From assembly GCA_902489295.1 (NCBI GenBank), contig CABTZM010000064.1, positions 1 through 9,642 on the forward strand: DNA of 9,642 bases, read 5' to 3'. The translations under genes were made by a program, and so were the position numbers. This stretch comes from an uncultured Collinsella sp. (GTDB taxonomy: Bacteria > Actinomycetota > Coriobacteriia > Coriobacteriales > Coriobacteriaceae). Below are positions 1 through 5,967 of this stretch, piece after piece. Position 1 is the stretch's first letter; each line of letters begins with the position of its first letter. The notes under the pieces are model-generated. The model had not been told where the DNA came from. It saw nothing but the letters and a program-made list of their open reading frames with translations, and did not search any database.

Positions 1-1
1 C

Positions 2-1933
2 AATTCCCTATGGGTCCTTTCTTATTCGGCGCTCGGTGCTACCGCCGTCATACTTCTTGTCGAGCCCTTGGTTTCGGGACTTATCGACCAAACCGATCTT
101 GCGACGGGAACGGTTGCCTGTATTTGCCGTGACATCCTTGTCATCGCCGCTGTTTCAGCGCTCTCGTTCGTTTCACTCGAAATTGCCTGTAACGAAACGT
201 TCTATCGCATTCCCGCCAACTCATTCGGGTTTTCCGTCGGGCTGCTCGCGACGGTTCTGCTCTCCCTTTATTTGCTGGGACAGCGTCATGGAGGCGTCAT
301 GGCCCTCGTGCCCGTCGCCTGTTGCATCCTTGGCATTGCCGAGCACTTCGTCATAACGTTTAAAGGCGAGGCCATCCTGCCAAGCGATATCTTGGCCCTT
401 GGCACCGCAATGGAAGTGAGCGAGGGATACGAGTTTACCTTTACCGCCGGAATCGTAACCTCTCTAGCCCTGCTGGAGATTTCCCTGGGGCTTCTTTCGC
501 TTATCCGACCGAGAAAGCTCCGTACGCCCACCCATGTCTTCCCCGCAATCGCCGCTAACCTCTGCGCTTTTCTGCTAGTGACCGTTGTGGGGCTCTCGGG
601 CTTTTCCAGCATCGACTTGGAGCAGGCGCTGAATTTTGGATTTGACCGTTGGCAGCCCATCACCACGTATGCGTCTCAGGGTTTTATCACTTCGTTCACC
701 GAAATGGTCAACGAGTTGCCCATTGAGAAGCCCGAAGACTATACGCCCGATGAGGCGCAGAGCATCGAGCAGGAGCTCGCCGCCACCTACGACAGCACGT
801 ATGGCTCGAGCGAGCAGCGCGCGGCGGCTGTTGCCCAGTTCAATGAAATCAAGCCGACGATTGTTGCCGTCATGAATGAGAGTTTTAGCGACCTTTCGTG
901 CTTTGAGCAGCTCCAGGCGGCCGGGTACACCGGCCCCGCATTCTACAACTCGCTTCCCGACACACTTGTTCGCGGCACCATGCTCGCTTCGGTCGCCGGT
1001 GGCGGAACGGCGAACTCCGAATTCGAATTTTTGACCGGAGCGACAACGGCCTTTGTCGGATTAGGCAAAATCCCCTATCAGCTGTATCAGATGAATGGCG
1101 TCAACAGCCTGGCAAAGGACCTTAAAGAGCTTGGGTATACCGCTACCGCTATGCACCCGCAAAACCCCGTCAACTACCATCGAGATAAAATCTATCAGCA
1201 GCTGGGCTTTGGAGACTTTCTTTCAATCGGTGATTTCGAAGGTGCGCCCTGTTACCATGCCGGCGTATGCGACTACGCCACCTACGACAAGATACTCGAC
1301 CTGCTTAGAACCGACGAAGCCCCGCAGTTCATCTTTGACGTCACGATGCAAAATCACGGCGGCTACGACTATGGCACCGTTCCCGCCGAAGAGTTGACAA
1401 ACTATTGGGTCGAGGGAGCCAGCGAGGGCGCCAATAGCGCGCTCAATACCTATCTTACTTGCATCAACGCATCCGACCGGGACCTCGAGTACTTTATCAA
1501 CGAGCTCCGCAATATCGGCAGACCGGTTGTCCTTGTCTTTTTTGGCGACCATCAGCCGAGCGCCGCAACGGCTCTCAACGACGAGCTGTACCCGCAGGAA
1601 GATACGGCAAGCCACGCTTTCCGTATCTATCAGTCGACATATTTTGTCTGGGCTAACTATGAAATCGCCGGCAATACCGAGCTCAACGTCTACGACACCG
1701 TCGGGGCAAACGAGGTTGCAGCCATTACCCTTAATAAGATCGGCGCCCCGCTCACCGACTATCAAAAGGCTCTGCTTGCAACAAGGTCAGATGTGCCCAC
1801 CATCAATGTCGCCGGCTACCTTGGTGCCGACGGGCTGCGCTACGACTTGGAATCTGAAGACAGCCCATACGCCTCGACGATCGACAAGCTGCAGCGCATG
1901 CAATACCTCGAGTTCGCCAGCAAAGTTCAGTAA
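2..1933 (+). CDS. LTA synthase family protein (sulfatase-fold phosphoglycerol transferase), 5'-partial
   Basis: The reading frame is open from base 2 with no stop, so the true start lies left of the window; a TTG at 68 is only an internal codon. 643 residues are visible. The N-terminal ~200 residues hold about six hydrophobic segments (roughly 3-27, 43-62, 75-93, 99-118, 149-168, 181-201). An extracellular sulfatase-like domain follows (about 284-590). Its LtaS-type active-site motifs are all present: NESFSD (Glu293), GGTANSEFEFLTG (nucleophile Thr336), MQNHGG (His452) and FFGDHQP (Asp516, His517). Enzymes of this family (COG1368) move glycerol-phosphate from phosphatidylglycerol onto lipid-anchored glycans, or act as related phosphoglycerol transferases, on the outer face of the membrane. 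The catalytic set looks intact, so activity is likely, but the acceptor (lipoteichoic acid or another glycopolymer) cannot be told from sequence. A 145-base gap separates it from mrp, so it is probably a separate transcription unit. No clear terminator follows it. Confidence 0.9.
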   Translation, partial: NSLWVLSYSALGATAVILLVEPLVSGLIDQTDLATGTVACICRDILVIAAVSALSFVSLEIACNETFYRIPANSFGFSVGLLATVLLSLYLLGQRHGGVMALVPVACCILGIAEHFVITFKGEAILPSDILALGTAMEVSEGYEFTFTAGIVTSLALLEISLGLLSLIRPRKLRTPTHVFPAIAANLCAFLLVTVVGLSGFSSIDLEQALNFGFDRWQPITTYASQGFITSFTEMVNELPIEKPEDYTPDEAQSIEQELAATYDSTYGSSEQRAAAVAQFNEIKPTIVAVMNESFSDLSCFEQLQAAGYTGPAFYNSLPDTLVRGTMLASVAGGGTANSEFEFLTGATTAFVGLGKIPYQLYQMNGVNSLAKDLKELGYTATAMHPQNPVNYHRDKIYQQLGFGDFLSIGDFEGAPCYHAGVCDYATYDKILDLLRTDEAPQFIFDVTMQNHGGYDYGTVPAEELTNYWVEGASEGANSALNTYLTCINASDRDLEYFINELRNIGRPVVLVFFGDHQPSAATALNDELYPQEDTASHAFRIYQSTYFVWANYEIAGNTELNVYDTVGANEVAAITLNKIGAPLTDYQKALLATRSDVPTINVAGYLGADGLRYDLESEDSPYASTIDKLQRMQYLEFASKVQ

Positions 1934-1993
1934 GCCCGCCCATTCGCTTGGACCCATCGTATTGCAAGCACGCTCGGCCCAAATGCATCGTAA

Positions 1994-2023
1994 ATGACTC
2001 CCGCTCGCAAACGAGGGTACAAT
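1994..2023 (+). promoter_or_regulatory. candidate promoter of the mrp-flavoprotein operon, with overlapping inverted repeats
   Basis: A TACAAT box (2018-2023, 5 of 6 to TATAAT) lies 18 bases after ATGACT (1994-1999, 4 of 6 to TTGACA). Between and across them are short inverted repeats: CTCG/CGAG (2004-2007/2012-2015), ACGAG/CTCGT (2011-2015/2028-2032, flanking the -10 box) and TGAC/GTCA (2023-2026/2033-2036). These could form an operator, but short GC-rich repeats also arise by chance here. The predicted transcript would start near 2030, leaving a leader of about 50 bases before mrp. Confidence 0.4.
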
Positions 2024-2042
2024 GACGCTCGTGTCACATCAC

Positions 2043-2056
2043 GGGGCCCCGGCCCC
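2043..2056 (+). promoter_or_regulatory. GC-only leader hairpin upstream of the mrp ribosome-binding site
   Basis: Four Gs, four Cs, two Gs and four Cs run in succession (2043-2056). The first GGGG can pair with the last CCCC around a six-base loop, or with the nearer CCCC. The element ends 9 bases before the Shine-Dalgarno sequence. It has no T tract, so it is not a terminator. It might affect mRNA stability or translation of mrp, which is inference only. Confidence 0.3.
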
Positions 2057-2065
2057 AACATATAC

Positions 2066-2072
2066 AAAGGAG
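2066..2072 (+). promoter_or_regulatory. ribosome-binding site that sets the mrp start
   Basis: AAAGGAG sits 6 bases before ATG 2079. This decides for the 2079 start over the in-frame ATG at 2022, which overlaps the proposed -10 box and has no Shine-Dalgarno sequence. Confidence 0.75.
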
Positions 2073-2078
2073 TCATAC

Positions 2079-2909
2079 ATGGGTTGCGAGCACGCACAGG
2101 CCGCCGGCGGACAAACGTCGCCGTCGCAATTTGAGGAGAATACGCTGTCCGAGGTCAAACGCGTCATCGCCGTGCTTTCCGGCAAGGGCGGTGTCGGCAA
2201 GTCGTTTGTCACCGGTGCCATCGCCACCGAGCTTGCCCGCCACGGTCACAAGGTCGGCGTCCTCGATGCCGACATCACCGGTCCCTCTATCCCCAAGATG
2301 TTCGGTATGAGCGGACGCCACGTCCATGCCCTTGGCAACCTTATGCTGCCCGAAATCTCCGAGCACGGCGTCAAGGTCATGAGCTCCAACCTGCTGCTCC
2401 AAAACGAGACCGATCCCGTCCTTTGGCGCGGTCCGGTCATCGCAGGCGCCATTAGGCAGTTCTGGAGCGAGACCTCGTGGGGCCCCATCGACTACCTGCT
2501 GGTCGACATGCCCCCGGGAACAGGCGACGTCGCGCTCACCGTCTTCCAGTCGCTGCCCGTCGACGGCATCGTCATCGTCACGAGCCCGCAGGACCTGGTC
2601 TCGATGATCGTCGCCAAGGCGGTCAACATGGCCGAGAAGATGAACGTCCCCATTCTGGGCATCGTCGAAAACATGAGCTATATTGAGTGCCCCGACTGCG
2701 GCAAGAAGATCGAGGTCTTTGGCAAGAGCAAGCTCCCCGAGGTCGCAGAGCGCTATAACCTCGACATCTTGGGCACGCTTCCCATCAATCCGTCACTCGC
2801 CGAGGCCTGCGATAAGGGCGAGGTCGAGACCGCGCTGCCCGATGGCATGTTGCCCAAGGCAGTCTCTGCCGTCGAGGCCATTACCCCGCACGAGACCGAC
2901 GAGGCCTAA
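2079..2909 (+). CDS. mrp: Mrp/ApbC/NBP35-family Fe-S cluster carrier P-loop ATPase
   Basis: This 276-residue cytosolic protein is predicted to bind a 4Fe-4S cluster at its dimer interface and pass it to apo-enzymes in an ATP-dependent way. Visible motifs are the deviant Walker A GKGGVGKS (35-42, with the signature first Lys36), DADITGP (63-69), the switch/Walker B region VDMPPGTGD (142-150), and a CPDC pair (Cys204, Cys207) after VENMSYIE, matching the family's cluster-binding CxxC. The N-terminal DUF59/MIP18 domain of E. coli Mrp is absent, so this is the short ApbC-like form. A short N-terminal stretch carries Cys3 and His5 (GCEH), which may be an extra metal site but is not a proven motif. 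The start at 2079 is fixed by a good ribosome-binding site. The next gene starts on the base after its stop codon, so the two are almost certainly co-transcribed and perhaps translationally coupled. This fits supply or repair of Fe-S proteins in an anaerobe, though clients cannot be named. Confidence 0.93.
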   Translation: MGCEHAQAAGGQTSPSQFEENTLSEVKRVIAVLSGKGGVGKSFVTGAIATELARHGHKVGVLDADITGPSIPKMFGMSGRHVHALGNLMLPEISEHGVKVMSSNLLLQNETDPVLWRGPVIAGAIRQFWSETSWGPIDYLLVDMPPGTGDVALTVFQSLPVDGIVIVTSPQDLVSMIVAKAVNMAEKMNVPILGIVENMSYIECPDCGKKIEVFGKSKLPEVAERYNLDILGTLPINPSLAEACDKGEVETALPDGMLPKAVSAVEAITPHETDEA

Positions 2910-4181
2910 GTGAACACGAGCGCCTTCTATGACGTCCTGGTAATCGGCGGCGGGGCTTCAGGCCTCGCCGCCGCCATTACGGCCGCACGTGCTGGCAAAA
3001 GCGTCTGCATCGTTGAGCGCGATGTCGCCTGCGGCCTTAAGCTCCTTGCGACCGGTAACGGCCGCTGCAACCTCTCCAACGAATCGATTGATCCTCAGCG
3101 GTATAACCACCCCGCATTCGTCGAATCCGTCATGGGCCCCCAGCCCGAACAAGAGCTTATGGGTTTCTTCTCCTCGCTGGGCATCATGACAACCTCTGAG
3201 GAAGGCCGGCTGTACCCGCGCTCCCTTCGCGCCGAATCGGTGCGCGACGCGCTTCTCAACGTTTGCGACCGCCTAGGTATCACCTTAATCTGCGGAGCCA
3301 ATATTGCCACGGCGCGCAAAGATCCCGAAGGCTGGGCACTCCAAATAAACCGTCCAGCGCGGGCGCTAAAGGCAAAAAAGCACGACGACCGAAAATCGGA
3401 GCTCCGCTCGCTTCGGAAGGCACTCGCCGATGTCCCTCGCAAGAACGAAGCCCTGCAGGCACATGCCGTAATTATCGCCACGGGCGGCAACCCCACCGGT
3501 ATCGCCGATACATTTGGCCTCCCCCTCACCTCGCTGCGCCCCATCCTCTGCCCCGTATCGGCAACGGTCGTTGGCGATCGGGCGGCACTCAAGACGTTGG
3601 ATGGTCTGCGCGTCCGCGCCCGCTTGACGCTCACCCGTAACCATAGTGAGCTCTGGCACGAAGACGGTGAAGTACTGTTTCGAACCTTCGGCATCTCGGG
3701 CGTCGCTGTCTTCAACCTCTCCCGTCGTATCCAGCGCGGCGATACGATCCTGCTCGACGTTTTCCCCGACCTCTCCAAAGACGAGCTGCTCGATATGCTC
3801 AACCGGCGCGTTAAGCTGCTCGGCGGCTTTTCGCCCCGCGATCCCCGTTGGCTCGACGGCATGCTCGCCCCGCAACTCTCCCGCGTCGTCTGCACGGCGT
3901 TCGAGCAGTGCCATCCAGGCTCCAACGATGTCATCCACCTGGTCTCGATCCTCAAGCACTTTAAGTTGCTCGTCGAGGGAACAGCCGAGGAGCGCTCGGC
4001 GCAGGTCACGCGTGGTGGCGTATCTGTCGAGAGCATCTCAACACCCAGTCTACGCGCGCGCAGCGTTGTCGACGCCCCGCTTTACGTCTGCGGCGAAGCG
4101 CTCGACATCGACGCCGATTGCGGAGGCTTTAACCTTGCGTGGGCCTGGCTCTCGGGCATTCGCGCTGCAAGCAGCCTGTAG
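2910..4181 (+). CDS. HI0933/BaiN-family NAD(P)/FAD-dependent oxidoreductase, atypical
   Basis: This 423-residue flavoprotein starts at GTG 2910 with GAGG (2901-2904) 5 bases upstream inside the mrp end. An N-terminal FAD Rossmann motif IGGGASG (12-18) begins almost at once, which supports this start. Family signatures follow: KLLATGNGRCNLSN (44-57), FRTFGISGVAVFNLSR (257-272), and the C-terminal FAD motif YVCGEALDIDADCGGFN (392-408) then LAWAWLSG. These identify the HI0933-like family (COG2081), which includes BaiN, a proposed bile-acid reductase of gut clostridia. Two things are unusual. Residues 149-185 form a Lys/Arg/Asp/Glu-rich insert of low complexity before the ATGG strand. Also, the usual GSTGDG-type segment after ATGG is replaced by NPTGIADTFG. 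Substrate and electron donor cannot be deduced, and a bile-acid role is only a possibility. It is cytosolic, with no signal peptide or membrane segment, and forms an operon with mrp. Confidence 0.88.
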   Translation: MNTSAFYDVLVIGGGASGLAAAITAARAGKSVCIVERDVACGLKLLATGNGRCNLSNESIDPQRYNHPAFVESVMGPQPEQELMGFFSSLGIMTTSEEGRLYPRSLRAESVRDALLNVCDRLGITLICGANIATARKDPEGWALQINRPARALKAKKHDDRKSELRSLRKALADVPRKNEALQAHAVIIATGGNPTGIADTFGLPLTSLRPILCPVSATVVGDRAALKTLDGLRVRARLTLTRNHSELWHEDGEVLFRTFGISGVAVFNLSRRIQRGDTILLDVFPDLSKDELLDMLNRRVKLLGGFSPRDPRWLDGMLAPQLSRVVCTAFEQCHPGSNDVIHLVSILKHFKLLVEGTAEERSAQVTRGGVSVESISTPSLRARSVVDAPLYVCGEALDIDADCGGFNLAWAWLSGIRAASSL

Positions 4182-4191
4182 CCGCGCAGTC

Positions 4192-4197
4192 TATAAT
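4192..4197 (+). promoter_or_regulatory. candidate -10 box upstream of the second flavoprotein gene
   Basis: A perfect TATAAT lies 10 bases after the preceding stop codon. No good -35 hexamer is visible at 16-18 bases upstream; CTGCAA (4165-4170) is 21 bases away. If active, transcription would begin near 4204, just before the hairpin at 4212-4235, so the transcript would pass through that hairpin before reaching the gene. Confidence 0.3.
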
Positions 4198-4211
4198 CAA
4201 AAACGCATTCG

Positions 4212-4243
4212 GGCCGTCTGGGATACCGGACGGCCTCTTTCTT
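4212..4243 (+). terminator. intrinsic terminator (or attenuator) between the two flavoprotein genes
   Basis: A 10-bp stem (4212-4221 paired with 4226-4235, one T-G wobble at 4219/4228) closes a four-base GATA loop. It is followed by the T-rich tract TCTTTCTT (4236-4243). Stem strength and tail fit a Rho-independent terminator ending the mrp-flavoprotein transcript. Only 6 bases separate the tract from the next ribosome-binding site, so the hairpin would lie in the leader of any transcript that reads through. Confidence 0.65.
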
Positions 4244-4249
4244 GCCTCT

Positions 4250-4255
4250 AAGGAG
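4250..4255 (+). promoter_or_regulatory. ribosome-binding site that sets the start of the second flavoprotein
   Basis: AAGGAG lies 6 bases before ATG 4262. It supports this start over an upstream in-frame GTG at 4139, which lies inside the preceding gene and would translate through the terminator hairpin. Confidence 0.75.
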
Positions 4256-4261
4256 ACCTCG

Positions 4262-5902
4262 ATGATCGAAATCACCCAAGTCAACGCGTCGCTCGATGAA
4301 GCCGGCGATGAAAATACCTGCTTCGTTGTCGGCAAGCGAGTCGCCAAGCGCATCCTACGTTGTAAGGACTCCGAGATCAAGTCCATCGAACTCCACCGCA
4401 AGTCAATCGACGCTCGCAAAAAACGAGACGTCCATTTTATCCTGAGCTTTCGTGTTGAGCTGACTAGTCCCCACCTCGAGCGAGAAGCGGTCGACAGCGT
4501 TGCCGAGCGTGACCGCTCGCGCGTACGCGCGATAGAAGACGATGAGCCTTCATTCCCCTCCCCCGTCTCCGACGCACCTCAAGAACGCCCTGTCGTTGTC
4601 GGCGCCGGATGCGCCGGCCTTTTCGCTGCGCTCACGCTCGCCAAAGCAGGTCTTAAGCCCTTGCTTATCGAGCGCGGCGACCCGGCATTTCGCCGCTCGC
4701 AGACGATCGACCTCTTTCTAAAGGAGCGCATCCTCGACCCCGAGAGCAATATTCAGTTTGGTCTGGGCGGCGCGGGGACCTTCTCGGACGGCAAGCTCAA
4801 TACGGGAACAAAAAATCCCGCCCATCGCCTTATCCTCGAAACCTTCGTCGAGGCGGGTGCGCCCCGCGATATTCTGTGGGATGCCAAGCCGCACATTGGC
4901 TCCGACATCCTTCCCAAGGTTGTCACCGCTATATCCCAGCGCATCGAGCAGCTCGGAGGTGTCGTCCGTTATCGAACGAAGCTCGTCGACATTCGCATCG
5001 ACGCGTCTGGCGCCATCACCGGTATTGATGTCCAATCGTCCCAAAACGCCGCTTACGAGCCAATCGAGACAAAGCACCTCATCCTCGCCTGCGGGCATTC
5101 TGCTCGCGATATTTTTGAGCTCCTTAAGGACCACAACGTGGCCCTCGCACAAAAGACCTTTGCCATGGGCGTTCGCATCGAGCATCCGCAACGCGACATC
5201 GACAGAGCCCAATATGGAGCCTCGGCGGGACATCCAGCGCTCGGGGCGGCCCCCTACAAACTTGTTGCCCATCTTCCCAACGGCCGCAGCGTGTTCTCGT
5301 TTTGCATGTGCCCCGGCGGACAGGTTGTTGCTGCCTCTTCAGAACCGTGCCATCTGTGCGTCAACGGGGCCAGTCTCAATGCCCGCGACGGACGCAACGC
5401 AAATGCCGCCCTGCTCGTTAACGTCACGCCTGAGGACCTTCCCAACGATGACCCGCTCGCCGGCATCGAGCTCCAGCGTGCCTGCGAGGCGGCCGCCTAT
5501 CGCCTGGGCGGTTCCAACTGGAACGCACCGGCACAACTCGTCGGAGATTTCCTCACAGGACGCGCCAGCAAGGCGCCCGGAAAGGTAAAGCCCACCTATC
5601 CGCTCGGTGTGACCTGGACGGCAATTGACGAAGCCCTACCGCAGCATATCGTCGAGTCGCTCCGCCTGGGACTTCCCCTACTCGGAAAAAAGCTACGAGG
5701 CTACGACCGTCCCGATGCCGTTCTTACCGGCGTGGAGACTCGTTCGAGCTCACCTGTCACTGTCACCCGAGACCGAACGTGCCATGCCGTGTCGACCCCG
5801 GGCCTCTACCCTTGTGGCGAGGGAGCTGGATATGCCGGCGGCATCATGAGCGCGGCCACCGACGGCATCCGTTGTGCCGAAGCCCTGATCGCGGACCTCT
5901 AA
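4262..5902 (+). CDS. COG2509-type FAD-dependent dehydrogenase, uncharacterised
   Basis: This 546-residue cytosolic protein belongs to a widespread family of FAD-dependent proteins of unknown substrate. Residues 1-105 form a small N-terminal domain rich in charged residues, ending in an Asp/Pro-rich linker. The FAD Rossmann motif is VVVGAGCAGL (111-120). Family hallmarks follow: QFGLGGAGTFSDGKLNTGTK (165-184), ACGHSARDIFELL (276-288), FAMGVRIEHPQ (300-310), FCMCPGG (347-353), GVETRSSSPV (490-499) and a C-terminal FAD-contact segment GLYPCGEGAGYAGGIMSA (514-531). All are present, so the enzyme looks intact. A CHLC pair (Cys363, Cys366) lies just before VNG; from memory, relatives usually lack cysteines there, so it may be a lineage trait. 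The gene is separated from the upstream flavoprotein by a terminator-like hairpin and may have its own promoter. It ends 26 bases before a hairpin shared with uvrB. The two neighbouring flavoproteins are from different families and are not a duplication. Confidence 0.9.
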   Translation: MIEITQVNASLDEAGDENTCFVVGKRVAKRILRCKDSEIKSIELHRKSIDARKKRDVHFILSFRVELTSPHLEREAVDSVAERDRSRVRAIEDDEPSFPSPVSDAPQERPVVVGAGCAGLFAALTLAKAGLKPLLIERGDPAFRRSQTIDLFLKERILDPESNIQFGLGGAGTFSDGKLNTGTKNPAHRLILETFVEAGAPRDILWDAKPHIGSDILPKVVTAISQRIEQLGGVVRYRTKLVDIRIDASGAITGIDVQSSQNAAYEPIETKHLILACGHSARDIFELLKDHNVALAQKTFAMGVRIEHPQRDIDRAQYGASAGHPALGAAPYKLVAHLPNGRSVFSFCMCPGGQVVAASSEPCHLCVNGASLNARDGRNANAALLVNVTPEDLPNDDPLAGIELQRACEAAAYRLGGSNWNAPAQLVGDFLTGRASKAPGKVKPTYPLGVTWTAIDEALPQHIVESLRLGLPLLGKKLRGYDRPDAVLTGVETRSSSPVTVTRDRTCHAVSTPGLYPCGEGAGYAGGIMSAATDGIRCAEALIADL

Positions 5903-5928
5903 CGCACGAATTTCTGCGCGCAAAAGAC

Positions 5929-5964
5929 ACAGGCCCCGAGCTCCACAGGGAACTCGGGGCCTGT
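5929..5964. terminator. bidirectional terminator between the convergent transcription units
   Basis: A perfect 12-bp stem (5929-5940 with 5953-5964) encloses a 12-base loop. On the - strand the stem is followed by CTTTTG, a fair T tract for ending the uvrB transcript. On the + strand the following bases, TCGCTATTTCTT, form a weaker tail. The stem begins only 3 bases past the uvrB stop codon. Confidence 0.8.
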
Positions 5965-5967
5965 TCG

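Noticed and set aside
2022..2078. Extension of mrp to an upstream ATG at 2022
   Set aside because: The extension overlaps the candidate -10 box and has no Shine-Dalgarno sequence, whereas ATG 2079 has AAAGGAG at 6 bases.
3095..4036. Long - strand open frame (313 codons) opposite the BaiN-family gene
   Set aside because: Its product is rich in Ser/Arg/Pro as expected for an antisense shadow, it shows no domain, and the + strand gene there is clearly real.
4139..4261. Extension of the COG2509 gene to an upstream GTG at 4139
   Set aside because: It would start inside the previous gene and run through the terminator hairpin; ATG 4262 has AAGGAG at ideal spacing.
2910..5902. Tandem duplication giving two neighbouring flavoprotein genes
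   Set aside because: Apart from generic FAD-binding glycine motifs, the two proteins carry different family signatures (COG2081 and COG2509) and different lengths.
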